Assembly: GCA_902702965.1 (NCBI GenBank)
Contig: CACRXP010000067.1
Span: 1,013,378 to 1,077,377 of the forward strand
Reading direction: 5' to 3'
DNA length: 64,000 nucleotides
Source of the DNA: Spirometra erinaceieuropaei
Taxonomy: Eukaryota > Platyhelminthes > Cestoda > Diphyllobothriidea > Diphyllobothriidae
Shown: one piece after another, positions 23,352 to 33,969 of the stretch
Layout: each line of letters starts with the position of its first letter
How positions within the stretch are numbered: position 1 is the stretch's first letter
Translations under genes and position numbers: made by a program
The notes under the pieces: model-generated
Database searches by the model: none
Told to the model about the DNA's origin: nothing
Seen by the model: only the letters and a program-made list of their open reading frames with translations

Positions 23352-23942
23352 GGCGAGGTTTGGTTCTGCAGCCCCACTTGACTGGTACCCTATGGTTAAC
23401 GTACTAAAACCTACCTAACTGAGTCAGTCGATGGATTAGAAAGGGAAAGAGAGCGTTAGCAGAACCCGAAGCTCGCGCAGGGAAGCGAGTGAAGGTGGCG
23501 TGTACACATACTCCCCCCTTACACAGCCACCCGCTGTATAAAGAGGAGAAGGAGGGTGCAATCAAAACTGGAAGGCCACAGAGGGAACCGCGCGGAAATT
23601 CGCAGTGCATGGCCACTGTGGTGGAACCGACGGAGTTCCATACGGCGGGGGCAATTACATTAGCAAGTCTACTTCGTCACTAGCTGGATTAGGATGATGA
23701 AGAGAGCGCAAGCAGGGCTCGAACCACGCGCAGGGAAGCGCGTGTGAACTGATACCTGATGTAACCGAGGCTGGAGTATAAGGCATTCCTCCCCCGTGGC
23801 ACAGTCACTCGCTGGAGTAAAATGTTAGGGAAGATGAAAATACGAGATATTTCTAAAGTCAGCGTATTTACATCCACCAAAGCGTTTTAGAACGTTAACC
23901 ATATGGTATCACTCAGGTGGGGCTGCAGTACCAAACCTCGCC
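23352..23942. mobile_element. TIR element (MITE-like), about 590 bp
   Basis: The left arm starts GGCGAGGTTTGGTTCTGCAG and runs to GGTTAACGTACTAAAAC (23410). The right arm is its mirror, from GTTTTAGAACGTTAACC (about 23884) to CTGCAGTACCAAACCTCGCC. The arms are about 59 bp. Inside are two related blocks (23434-23550 and 23683-23820) that share TGGATTAG, AGAGAGCG and CGCAGGGAAGCG. The arm motif TGCAGCCCCAC(C/T)TGA resembles the ends of the module at 47041-47585. No transposase is present. Confidence 0.75.
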
Positions 23943-24261
23943 AATTTTTTTTACTTGAGAATCCCTGTGGACATGTGATCTGGTAGTTAATTATTTTTCC
24001 AAGTACACGCCAAATTTCCATTCACACATGCCGGGTACAGACGCGACATCGTTAATCAATTTCATCAGTACGGCTCTCGCGCGGAGGAGGAATAAATTGT
24101 GAGTTGCCTCACTGGTTCCTTTAGGAACACAGCGTAGTCTCTGCTAATTTTTTTGACAAAATGTCAAATTTAAAGGACAAGGTAATCGTGATCGGTGTCT
24201 TCGAAAGTGGCGGCATCACCTTGTGTTGTCATAGGGTATTGTTACATTTCATATTGACCCA

Positions 24262-24365
24262 ACTGTGGAAAATTCGGCGCCTCGGTGGGAGTCTAACCCA
24301 TGAAAGCAAGGAGAGGCTTTAGTACAGCCAACGCTCTAGCCACCTAAGCTAAAAGGCCTCACCAG
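24262..24365 (-). repeat. tRNA-related SINE (family 2), solitary copy
   Basis: The minus strand gives a GGCCTTTTAGCTTAGGTGGC start, GAGCGTTGGCTGTACTAAAGC and a degenerate B-box region before CACCGAGGCGCCGAA. It is the same family as the array at 25385-29375. Confidence 0.7.
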
Positions 24366-24869
24366 CCGACGTGAGTTCAGTCACATTTGGTTCAGGCACG
24401 GGCTATTCTGTTGCAGGTTTATGATTTACGCTGTCACCTCGGGTAGACGGCCCAACGTCCGCGCAACCACTTTGGTCCAGAGAAATGACTATGGTAAGGA
24501 TACTGTCGACAACATCATTTTAGAGTTCCATAGCCAGATGCGAAGGGCTACACACAACGCAAAAAGTAGTAACCAAGTAAACATATGACTACAGGCGGAG
24601 GAATGATTAGATTTCGATCTTGCGGAAGTGAGAAGGGTCATTTGTGGCTACCTCGCTACCGAAGAACGCGAATATCTCACAGGGGAACTTTGAATGGTCC
24701 CGAGCGCACTTGTCTCGATGCCCAAGTAGACCATTCGAGGTGGACGTGTAGATATTCCCGGAGTGTTTGAAATGTTTCTGGCTGACGGCCGCAGGCAAAC
24801 CGGAAACGGCCATACGCTTGGTGGCAGCGTCTTCAGTCGATTGGATCTTTGTTTCTTCCCCTGTCCCCC

Positions 24870-24918
<49 letters not shown>
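24870..24918. repeat. (CT)n microsatellite, about 24 units
   Basis: An uninterrupted CT run. The mirrored arm has only a short GAGAGAGAG and GGGGAGGGG stretch at about 29837-29860, so the tract expanded in one arm or shrank in the other. Confidence 0.95.
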
Positions 24919-24920
<2 letters not shown>

Positions 24921-25399
24921 TCTCGGACGTCGGGCAAGTAAATTTCTTGTTCCAGTGATCGCATCTTCATCTTCTGAACGAGGACGGTATTTCTAGGTAC
25001 AGTATCTGAATATAGAGAGAGCATCACTGATAGAGGTATGTTTGTTTTCGAACATCTCAAGTAAGTAAGTGGGTTACCAATCTGTATAGACTAAGGTGTT
25101 CTCCTCGCAGTTCTCCATACAAGGCGACCGTTAAGGGCGGTCTTGCTGTAGCGGAGCGGTGCACTCCCGTTGAGACATGCGGTGTCGTCCCGTCACCTGG
25201 ACCATGAGTCATGTTAACCCCATCTTGCTCGGTTTCGGTATTGACGCTACCATCGTAAGTGGCATCTGTTGGATTGGAGGCGGCTTCTTCTCACTGTGTG
25301 CAAATGGAGTTCACGAGCCAAATAGGGATATTTATTTACTGCCTTGACTGAGATCTGTCCGCTGGCTGAACTGTTTAATCAATATTGACCCAAATGTGA

Positions 25400-25490
25400 T
25401 AAAGTCGGCGCCTCGGTGGGATTCGAACCCACGCAATAAGGGGAAGGCTTTAGTACAGCCAACGCTCTAGCCACCTGAGCTACGAGGCCC
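25400..25490 (-). repeat. SINE-2 tRNA-like head
   Basis: The D-arm TAGCTCAGGTGGCTAGAGC and T-arm GTGGGTTCGAATCCCAC are intact on the minus strand. The acceptor stem pairs except for its terminal position. Confidence 0.7.
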
Positions 25491-25696
25491 CACAAGAAGA
25501 CGAGAGTTTAATCACATTTGGGTCAAGTCACCCACCCAACCTACTGTAACGTCTGGAATCCACCACATCTGATACAGTGAGCCGACTGCCCAAGCAGGAT
25601 TTCCTAATTAATCCATCTAGAATCCACCAAATGACTACCAAGTTGTCGTAATAAATAGGTGTTTTGGAAGATTTTGAAGGATTCGCATTGACTTAA

Positions 25697-25795
25697 TTGT
25701 GGAAAACTCGGCGCCTCGGTGGGGCTCGAACCCACAACTGCGAATGCAAGCCCTTTGTACAGCTACTGGTGTAACTACCTGAGCTACGAAGTCTC
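25697..25795 (-). repeat. SINE-2 tRNA-like head, diverged
   Basis: CTTCGTAGCTCAGGTAGTTA and a T-arm GTGGGTTCGAGCCCCAC are readable on the minus strand; the anticodon region is altered. Confidence 0.65.
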
Positions 25796-26139
25796 GACCG
25801 AGAGCCGTGATCCTGATCATATTAAGGTCAAGTTACCCGCCCAAACAGCTGCGAACAATTTAAATACAACAAGCTAACAACTCAAGCAGTCTTTCTTATG
25901 ATCACTCAGTCTAGAATCCATCAGATAACTACCAGATTCGCCTGAGTTATCGTACTTTTGGTATAATCTAATAATCCGTCGTACCTAGTTTCCACAAACC
26001 CTGCGGCCCCGGCGAGATCTTAACCCACAACAGCAAGGGCAAGACGCGCGTACAGCTCTACCGAGGGAAACCAGCTGGAGAGTCAGCTAACTGCGTCAAG
26101 TTTGATGGATTTCAGTATAGAAGAAGAATATGCGATTGC

Positions 26140-26200
26140 TGGAACAAGGAGTTTAGTGGCCTGATGTTTCGGGTCCCCACTCGAACCTATCATCAGAGAC
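26140..26200 (-). ncRNA. hammerhead ribozyme-like motif (Penelope type, minimal stem III)
   Basis: Reading the minus strand from 26200 gives GTCT (stem I), the core CTGATGA (26196-26190), a stem II in which GGTTC pairs with GGACC around a short loop, the core GAAAC (26170-26166), cleavage triplet ATC, and AGGC pairing back to GTCT. This is the architecture published for Penelope-like elements, in which stem III is almost absent and activity needs dimers. The C15.2/G16.2 pair is lost because the triplet follows A rather than G. The sequence downstream on that strand, with TTGTTCCAGCAATCGCA, matches 28610-28690. Confidence 0.6.
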
Positions 26201-26261
26201 AGTTTCGGAAAAGGGTATGTTGGATGGCTATTTTAGCTCAGTTCCGATCAACCTCGAGGCT

Positions 26262-26385
26262 CTCTCGGCCGGGATCTTGTGGCCCAGGGGGTTAGAGCGC
26301 TCGCTGAAATTCAAGCCTTGCTCTTGTCCTCGGGCCCCCGAATCCCACCTAGGTCGCCAATTTTGCACAGTTGCGTCGGGTGAAT
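26262..26385 (+). repeat. SINE-2 tRNA-like head, plus strand, diverged
   Basis: GGGATCTTGTGGCCCAGGGG then GTTAGAGCGCTCGCTG and CCCGAATCCCACCTAGG follow the family order, then the CAATTTTGCACAGTTG flank. Confidence 0.6.
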
Positions 26386-27384
26386 CCTTGCAATCTCCGT
26401 AAAGTCAAAGACAGCGGTCCCGTCTGCAATGCCTGTATGCTATACTACTGAAGATGGCACCCTCCTGTCCACCCCTCGGCAAATGCAACACACACACCGA
26501 CTGGAGACCACTTGAGCTTGGCCTACAAGCCAACAAAAGCGGCTGCCACCACTGTCCCAGGGACTCTTAGGCATAACTAGGCGCGGTCACACTAGCCCTG
26601 GCTTCGCCAGCGGCCACTGCCGCCTGAAAGGACAACCCGGGGATCTGTATACATTAAACCCCCTCATTTTGGTGACTCCTGTCTTTTCCTCCAAGTCGGG
26701 AGTTGGTCTGCAGATGGTAGCGCTCTGAGAACACTCCCACTGCTTAGACGCTATACACACTCTTTCCATCTCCCGTGAGCTGGAAAATACAGTGGTTGTA
26801 GACAATACTACTGAAAATGACAGATGAGACTGCCGTCGCCATTTCTGACTTCCTCAGTCAACCGTAGGCCAGGTATCTGCAATTTCAACCAGCGTCAGTT
26901 TGTCATAGGGCGTCTTTACGTCGGACGCATTTTTAAAATATTCGCTGTAAATCAATGTCACAGTGTATATTCAGGCAACGTTTTAGGCAAACGACTACCA
27001 CAAGCCACCTATGCACATTTAGGCCTGTTTCTCTGGTAGTCCGTTCTCCCTTAGAAAGTGCCGATTAGCAAATCGACTTAATTTTGCGCCCAGGAATGCA
27101 GCCATAACGCCTGTCGGCGGACATTTATTTAAGCACATCCTTGATTTTTAGGTATATAAAAACAACCGAAAAGTAACCGCGAAATGGCCCCTCATTAAGA
27201 ACGAATTTCACCTTTCGAGCATATGTTAAGAAACATAGCTTCTGCCAACACGTAATTTAGGGACAACTGACGACATACAACAGAGGAACAAAAACAAACA
27301 CATATGATGTATGTGGCTTTAATGCAAAGAGGAACGAAGTTTTCATTTATGGCAGAAAAATTATAAGGATTTGCCAGGGAAGTA
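26386..27384. other. no recognisable feature
   Basis: It lies at the centre of the large inverted repeat. The frames are short and no domain, RNA or transposon end was seen. Confidence 0.4.
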
Positions 27385-27700
27385 TGTACGCAGGAGGACA
27401 AAATGGGTCGGATGTGGTTATGTAGCCCCACCTAAAGTAAACAAACCCCAGTCACCTCTAATACGTGAGCGAGGTAATAGGGTTTTTTACAAGTGGTACA
27501 GGGGAACGCGCAGGCTACGAGGTCAAGTAGTTGTATGCAAAAGAAAAGCTATTGGGGATGCGCGGTTTTATTTTGAATGGTTGAGAAATATTTGCGCTAA
27601 CCCCTAACCCTAACTCTAACCCCTTATCCTAAATCTCAGCCCCTAACCTTAACCCTAACCATAAACCCTAACCCTAACCCTTCACCCCAGCCCCAACAGT
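27385..27700 (-). mobile_element. telomere-like TIR module, partial copy 3
   Basis: GGATGTGGTTATGTAGCCCC at 27411 is the mirrored right end of the module at 47041-47585. GTAAACAAACCCCAGTCACC and AGGTCAAGTAG continue the match. A degenerate CCCTAA tract fills 27598-27690. The other end is missing. Confidence 0.7.
27598..27690. repeat. degenerate telomere-like (CCCTAA)n tract
   Basis: Several CCCTAA or CCCTAACC words with interruptions. Because it lies inside a dispersed module, it is more likely carried by the element than left by a chromosome end. Confidence 0.85.
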
Positions 27701-27775
27701 ACTGTGTCCATGCTGTTGTCCGTGCTGTTGATGGAGTCTATAGATATAGGTTTTCATATTGACCCAACTGGTAAA

Positions 27776-27868
27776 GACTCGGCGCCTCGGTGGAATTCGA
27801 ACCCACGACAGCAAGTGGAAGACTTTAGTACTGCCAACGCTCTAACCACCTGAACTACGAGGCCGCAC
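27776..27868 (-). repeat. SINE-2 tRNA-like head
   Basis: GGCCTCGTAGTTCAGGTGGT, GAGCGTTGGCAGTACTAAAG and the T-arm GTGGGTTCGAATTCCAC are readable on the minus strand. Confidence 0.68.
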
Positions 27869-28484
27869 CGGAAGACGTGAGTTTAGTAACATTTTGGTCG
27901 GGCTACCCGCTCAACCTACCGCAACGTCTGGAGTCCACCAAATCTGATACAGTAAGTTGACTGCCCAAACAGGATTTCCTAAATGGTTTACCTGGAATCC
28001 ACCAGATGACTACCAGGTTCACGTAATTCGTATATGTTTTGGCAGATTTTGAATAATTCATTTTGATCCAATTGTGAAAATTCTCGCTGGCTGCAGTGGG
28101 ATTTGAATCCGCGGCAGCAAGGACACGGTACGAGTGTACGCCAACGCTTTGACCACTTGGGGAAAAACCCTGAGTTGTTCACAGTCGGGCTAAGTTACTC
28201 AGCCAACCTACTGCAATCCATCGAATCCACACAGTCGAAACAACCGGCTGACTGCCCAAATGGGTTTTCCTAAGCACGTTGAATTTGATGGGCGTTTTGG
28301 CAGACCTGAACGATTTACCCGATTGCCTACCGAGTGTTTTGCAAGAGGACATTCAGTTAAACAGCTAAAGTATAGTAGAGCTCCAGTTTGTATGATGACA
28401 GCAAGCAGTCTTTAGGCGGAATGAGTAGGATGAGATCAATAGGTGTTTTGGCGGATTTCAAATAATTTATTCTGTCCCAACTGG

Positions 28485-28580
28485 GTAAGAACTCGGCGAC
28501 CACGGTGGGATTTGAACCCACGTCAGCAGGGGTAGGGCTTGAGTGCATCCAATATTGTAACCAACTGAACTACGAGGCCC
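28485..28580 (-). repeat. SINE-2 tRNA-like head, diverged
   Basis: The minus strand keeps GGGCCTCGTAGTTCAGTTGG and the T-arm GTGGGTTCAAATCCCAC; the anticodon arm is altered. Confidence 0.65.
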
Positions 28581-28609
28581 CACCAGGAGACGTGAATTTA
28601 GTCACATTT

Positions 28610-28690
28610 ATTGATCAGAAGAAGAAGAAGCGATTGCTGGAACAAGGGCTTTATTCGCCTGACGTTTCGGATTCTCGCTTGTATCGGCAA
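28610..28690 (-). mobile_element. 81-bp hammerhead-containing insertion with TCACATTT duplication
   Basis: TCACATTT at 28602-28609 and again at 28691-28698 flanks an 81-bp segment that interrupts a SINE-2 body present without it in sister units. On the minus strand the segment starts inside hammerhead stem II, keeps ATCC, GAAAC, GTC and AGGC, then runs GCCCTTGTTCCAGCAATCGC and ends in a (CTT)n stretch. A 5'-truncated copy with a duplication fits target-primed reverse transcription of a PLE-type 3' end. Confidence 0.75.
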
Positions 28691-28882
28691 TCACATTTGT
28701 GTCAAGTTACCTGCCCAGCCAACTACAAAGTCTGGAATCCACCAAATCTGATAAAGTAAGTTGACTGCCCAAGCAGGACTTCCTAGGTAATTCACCTAGA
28801 ATCCAGCAGATGACTACCAGGCTTGCGTAATTCGTTGATATTTTGGCACATTTTGAATTATTAATATTGACCCAACTGTGAA

Positions 28883-28972
28883 AAACTCGGCGCCTCGGTG
28901 GGATTCGAACCCACGCAATAAAGGGAAGGCTTTAGTACAGCCAACGCTCTAGTCACCTGAGCTACGAGGCCC
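28883..28972 (-). repeat. SINE-2 tRNA-like head
   Basis: Among the best-preserved heads: GGGCCTCGTAGCTCAGGTGA, then GAGCGTTGGCTGTACTAAAG and GTGGGTTCGAATCCCAC on the minus strand. Confidence 0.7.
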
Positions 28973-29099
28973 CACCAGAAGAAGTGAGTTTAATCACATT
29001 TGGGTCAAGTCACCCACCCAACCTACTGCAACGTCTGAAATCCACCAAATCTGATACAGTAGGCTGACTGCACAGGCAGGATTTCCTAAGTAATTCACC

Positions 29100-30325
29100 T
29101 AGAATTACGTGAGCCTGGTAGTCATCTGGTGGATTCTAGATGTATTGCTTAGGAAATCCTGCTTGGGCAGTCAACTTACTGTATCAGATTTGGTGGATTC
29201 CAGACGTTGCAGTAGGTTGGGCGGGTGACTTGACCCAAATGTGATTAAACTCACGTCTTCTGGTTGGGCCTCGCAGCTCAGGTGGCTATAGCGTCGGCTG
29301 TACTAAGGCCCTCCCCTTATTGCGCGGGTTCGAACCCCACCGAGGCGCCGACTTTATCACATTTGGGTCAATATGGATTAAACAGTTACGTCAGGGGACA
29401 GATCTCAGTCAAGGCAGTAAATAAATATCCCTATTTGGCTCGTGAACTCCATTTGCACACAGTGAGAAGAAGCCGCCTCCAATCCAACAGATGCCACTTA
29501 CGATGGTAGCGTCAATACCGAAACCGAGCAAGATGGGGTTAACATGACCCATGGTCCACGTGACGGGACGACCCCGCATGTCCCAACGGGAGTGCACCGC
29601 TCCGCTACAGCAAGACCGCCCTTAACGGTCGCCTTGTATGGAGAACTGCGAGGAGAACACCTTAGTCTATACAGATTGGTAACCCACTTACTTACTTGAG
29701 ATGTTCGAAAACAAACATACCTCTATCAGTGAAGTTCTCTCTATATTCTGATACTGTACCTAGAAATACCGTCCTCGCTCAGAAGATGAAGATGCGATCA
29801 CTGGAACAAGAAACTTACTTGCCCGACGTCCGAGCAGGAGAGAGAGAGGGGAGGGGACAGGGGAAGAAACAAAGATCCAATCGACTGAAGACGCTGCCAC
29901 CAAGCGTATGGCCGTTTCCGGTTTGCCTGCGGCCGTCAGCCAGAAACATTTCAAACACTCCGGGAATATCTACACGTCCACCTCGAATGGTCTATTTGGA
30001 CATCGAGACAAGTGCGCTCGGAACCATTCAAAGTTCCTTGTGAGATGTTCGCGTTCTTCGGTAGCGACGTAGCCACAAATGACCCTTCTCACTTCCGCAA
30101 GATCGAAATCGAATCCTTCCTCCGCCTGTAGTCTATGTTTACTTGGTTACTACTTTTTGCGTTGTGTGGTGCCCTTCGCATCTGGTTATGGAACTCTAAA
30201 ATGATGTTGTCGACAGTATCCTTACCATAGTCATTTCTCTGGACCAAAGTGGTTCAGCGGACGTTGGGCCGTCTACCCGAGGTGACAGCGTACATCATAA
30301 ACCTGCAACAGAATAGCCCGTGCTA
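29100..30325 (-). repeat. right arm of the 1.2-kb inverted repeat
   Basis: This is the mirror of 24400-25650, ending TGCAACAGAATAGCCCGTGC. It has small indels, a plus-strand SINE-2 head at 29266-29352 and a much shorter purine tract where the left arm has (CT)24. Confidence 0.88.
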
Positions 30326-30689
30326 ATTTTAGGCGACAACATAGTGTTTTTTTCTACTGACATGACACTGACTTTAACCAAAATGACGTCGGCTTATAAG
30401 GGCAAGGCTCAATAATCGGACCATCCGGGGTTTATCAGGAAAGACGCACTTTATAAATGTGCACGTCGCTAGGTGATGACACTGTTTGCGGGTTGGTTCT
30501 GCTGGCACCGTTTTCCCAGGCACTACGCACAGCATTGAACAGTGACTTGGGTTGGATTTGCACATTCAGGGAGGCAGTGCGGTTTGGAGACTGATTTCGG
30601 GGAAGAGGTTACACTTAACTTTAACCAATCAGGTGATAGCACATATTTGTCCCGTCGCGTTGTACGGGCGCGATCAGGAACCCCAGAGG
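30326..30689. other. no recognisable feature
   Basis: Just outside the inverted repeat. Short frames only. Confidence 0.4.
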
Positions 30690-30955
30690 CGACCAATAGT
30701 GACACTGGTAGGCGGACCGACGAAGCCAAAAAACTGTAACGGCCACTTCTGGCTAATTAACCATCGTCGCCAACCACACACAACCCCATGTTCGGATAGC
30801 GTTTTGGATTTGAATCTCGATTATTTAGGCCGGCGAGCGCTTAAATTCAATTATCTACCATTGAGCCGTTTGACTGCCGGGAGGAACTCTTAATTGAGCC
30901 CAAAAGCACAACGAGACAAGAAGATCCCGTAACCTGATCGGCGAGCACCCCCTTT
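30690..30955 (-). mobile_element. composite tRNA-derived SINE, strongly diverged
   Basis: GGTAGGCGGACCGACGAAGC, GGCCACTTCTGGCTAATTAA and CCATCGTCG at the left are a reversed tail. A decayed head follows near 30800-30870. The right end, GATCGGCGAGCACCCCCTTT, is the leader terminus of the family. Confidence 0.6.
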
Positions 30956-31588
30956 ATCATATATATGCTCCTGAGCTCCCGGGGTAAAATTACAAAAGTT
31001 CTCAATCTGATAAATTAATTACTCTGAATTATCTCTGGTGTTCGGGTGTTTTGCTATAAGTACCGAACTTAAACTTGAGATGGTGAAATATCTAGCGCGT
31101 TTACGCTCTTCAGAATGTCATCAGCGGTAAGAAGACGCGAAAACCAACTCGTAGTCTGTAGTCCCAGAGACTGGCTCGTAGGCTACTTTATTGATTACTG
31201 AATACACCTCGACTACAGGGGTCAAGATGCGTCCCTTACCTACGCTTTCAATGCACAACGCAACCAGGCACCCTCATCCAAACTCCAACACCACAGCTGA
31301 ATCTGGGATAGTACAGATGCATCCGATACCTTCTCCTGATATAACAGTTCTCGTCAACGTTTGCTCGATCATTTTTGCTTTCTCAACTTGAAGCGCTCCT
31401 TGCAAATTGTACACCTTTTTTTCCAGCTGCATCAGTCCACGTCCGTCGGACGTCTTTGCAGGAGGATGAGAGAAAGAGAGAACATCTTCTGGCCTGGCTG
31501 GCAAGACGCGAGGTAAATGTCTGGCGTAGGCGAGGCTGTTCCGGCAAGTTGCTATGGCGACGCCATCCGAGAAAAAAAACCCAGACCA
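30956..31588. other. no recognisable feature
   Basis: Short overlapping frames in several registers and no domain. Confidence 0.4.
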
Positions 31589-31756
31589 CTAAGTGCACAA
31601 AACTTTCACACACTTACCCCTGGCCTTTCCGGCAGCCAGCCACGTAGGCCTAGCTTCACCCCAAAATGATTCAGTTAATTTCTCAACCACCTTCGTTTTA
31701 CTTACGAAACCGAATTCATCACCAAGTAATACACTTCCGAACCTTGGGAAAAGGAT

Positions 31757-32139
<383 letters not shown>

Positions 32140-32504
32140 CATCCTCATCACCACGATGTTCTTCTTCTTCTTCTCATTCTTCTTATTCTTATTCTTATTC
32201 TTCCTCTTATTATTATTTACTTATACAATTAAATCTGTTTCGCAGCGCCAGTTACTAGCTAACAGGTGAGGCATCCTTCAATTTATTAGTTACCAGCTCA
32301 CACCACTACCCCGTAGCTAGCGTTATTTTCTTCAGACTGTTGGGGACAGATCAACCGCTAGTCTACGAGCTGGGTCCGACACTGGGGTGATGCTAACGCA
32401 GGCTTGCTCTGCATCCAACACACTCTTTTTTCCCCATCTACTTTGTTACGGAGGTGGGCTCGGCGGTAGCAGCCGACAGTACCAGTTACGAATTGGTTCA
32501 ACAC

Positions 32505-32612
32505 ATGTATCAAGCTTCCAAAAGTGCAGCTTGGATCTCACGTGGTCAAGAGCACAATAGAGGCCACACACAGAATGAGTAGCTGCAGCCTGACTCTCCG
32601 GCCTGAGGAAAG
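32505..32612. repeat. 100-bp direct repeat, copy 1 (partner 32893-32985)
   Basis: ACATGTATCAAGCTTCCAAA, GCAGCTTGGATCTCACGTGG and TCAAGAG recur about 385 bp downstream in the same orientation. Confidence 0.8.
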
Positions 32613-32892
32613 GGCCGACTTATTCCGTAAGTTGGTAGCCTTCCCAGCTACGGATTTTAGCAAACGGTGCTAGTTTAAAAACGTATCAGGTGAGGACTAT
32701 GCGCTGAGTGTCGTAGGCCTCAAAACCGAACTCACCCCCTCTCTTCCCTCTCACAGGTGCCAGATCACTGTCCGAATCGGTCGGTCATCTGATGTGGGGA
32801 TTGAGCGCAGGTGACTGACTGAGCTAAAGAGCCCGTCTGCGCGTGCCACACACAATCCGGGTACGTAACATTCGGTCTTCGCACAAAAGAAT

Positions 32893-32985
32893 TGAACATG
32901 TATCAAGGTTCCATAATTGCAGCTTGGATCTCACGTGGTCAAGAGTACCATTGAGGCCACATCCAGAGGGAGTCGCTGCAGGCTA
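32893..32985. repeat. 100-bp direct repeat, copy 2
   Basis: Repeats 32505-32612 with a handful of substitutions. The segment between is about 280 bp of unclassified sequence. Confidence 0.8.
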
Positions 32986-33005
32986 AGTCTTGGACCACCA
33001 CTCAG

Positions 33006-33256
33006 CCCGTAAGGCACAACGGAAAGAGTGAGTTCCGTACGAATAAATGGTGAGCGCCCCCGATCGAAAACCGACAGGACAACGGGCTCGTGGCCCAGTG
33101 GTTAGAAGCGTGGACTTCTAACTAACAGGTCGCGAGTTCGAGCCTCGGGTGTGCCACACTTCGGGGTTGGGTATGACAGGCTGACGACGGCTAGTAGGGC
33201 ATAAATGGCCATTCCAGTCTCCCTTGTCTTTGTCAGTAATGCCGTTCTGACCATAT
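33006..33256 (+). mobile_element. tRNA-derived SINE, best-preserved single unit
   Basis: The leader (AAGGCACAACGGAAAGAGTG, GGTGAGCGCCCCC) is followed by a tRNA-like head at 33085-33157 with CGTGGCCCAGTGGTTAGAAG, loop CTTCTAA and B-box GCGAGTTCGAGCC. The tail then runs GACGACGGCTAGTAGGGC to TCTTTGTCAGTAATGC. The GGAAA...GTTCC leader hairpin is slightly weakened. An AT-rich ATATAT tract follows. Confidence 0.85.
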
Positions 33257-33486
33257 ATATATTTATATATTGGATATATATGTATATTGGATATACTGAA
33301 TAACAGTAGACGGCCGAAATCACGGCAAAAAATTAAAAATGAAAGACCGTCAGCAATAGCAGAAAAAAGACGAGAACTGAGAGAAAGGTCACCTCGGTCA
33401 TAACTAAAAATTTTTCTCGAGAAAAGCTTAAATCCAAAAACACAAATGTCATGTCAAATGAGCAAACTGGCATAATTTGTAGAGGC

Positions 33487-33690
33487 ACAGAATGAACGTT
33501 GTTACATCCGACCAGGCATCTAAAGCAACACACATAAATAACATTTAAAAACACTTCAAATAATCGTCCTGTTAAATATCCTCACAGTTGGTCGAAATTT
33601 CAAAAACGATACATGGGAATTAGGTGCATTTTTTCTTCGTTTTTGTCTCGCCCATAATGGGCTGATCAAATCAAAGATAATCTTAATAAG
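33487..33690. repeat. duplicated unit, copy 1, second part
   Basis: CGACCAGGCATCTAAAGCAA to CTGATCAAATCAAAGATAA matches 34664-34850. About 1.35 kb, including a SINE, a direct repeat pair and a CTT/ATT-rich stretch, separates this from the first part. Confidence 0.88.
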
Positions 33691-33969
33691 GCATTTGGTA
33701 ACAATCGGGAGATGGCACCCAAAAAAATCCGTTACCTAGAAATAATACCTTTAACAGTGGACTCAAACGCCTTCAGGCTAGATCAGCGGTTGCAGGCCTA
33801 CTTTCACGCACTACTTCGACTTTCCCCGACGGCCTAACATGGGCTGGCCGAACGATCATCGCAGGAGGTTACATGGACGATGGGCGCTGTTACCCAACTT
33901 TCCCCATCGTTACACACGTACACCTGAATATACGGCATACATTCCCATTATGGCAGTTCATTACAAAAC

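Larger units (their letters stand above)
24400..25650 (+). repeat. left arm of a 1.2-kb inverted repeat
   Basis: Sequence from GCACGGGCTATTCTGTTGCA (about 24400) to about 25650 is repeated in reverse at 29100-30325 with high similarity. It includes a 300-bp block around GTCGACAACATCATTTTAG, the CT tract at 24870, the 25200-25370 block and one SINE-2 copy. No transposase is visible, so this may be a segmental inverted duplication. Confidence 0.88.
25385..29375 (-). repeat. tandem cluster of tRNA-related SINE (family 2) units
   Basis: Units of about 300-400 bp carry a minus-strand tRNA-like head followed by a non-tRNA body with CACATTTGGGTCAAGT, CAACGTCTGGAATCCACC and GACTGCCCAAGCAGGATTTC. Heads lie near 25400, 25697, 25995, 27776, 28085, 28485 and 28883 on the minus strand and near 26262 and 29266 on the plus strand. 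The best heads show TAGCTCAGGTGGCTAGAGC, a GGCT/AGCC anticodon stem with loop GTACTAA, a long variable region and the T-arm GTGGGTTCGAATCCCAC. They could be SINEs or decayed tRNA genes. Body homology favours SINEs or a tandem satellite built from one. Confidence 0.8.

Noticed and set aside
27598..27690. A chromosome end or a fusion of telomeres
   Set aside because: The tract is degenerate, internal, and sits in a module found at two other places.
25385..29375. Functional tRNA genes
   Set aside because: Imperfect acceptor ends, altered anticodon arms in several units and a shared non-tRNA body favour SINE-type copies; a tRNA scan could overturn this for the best units (28883, 25400).
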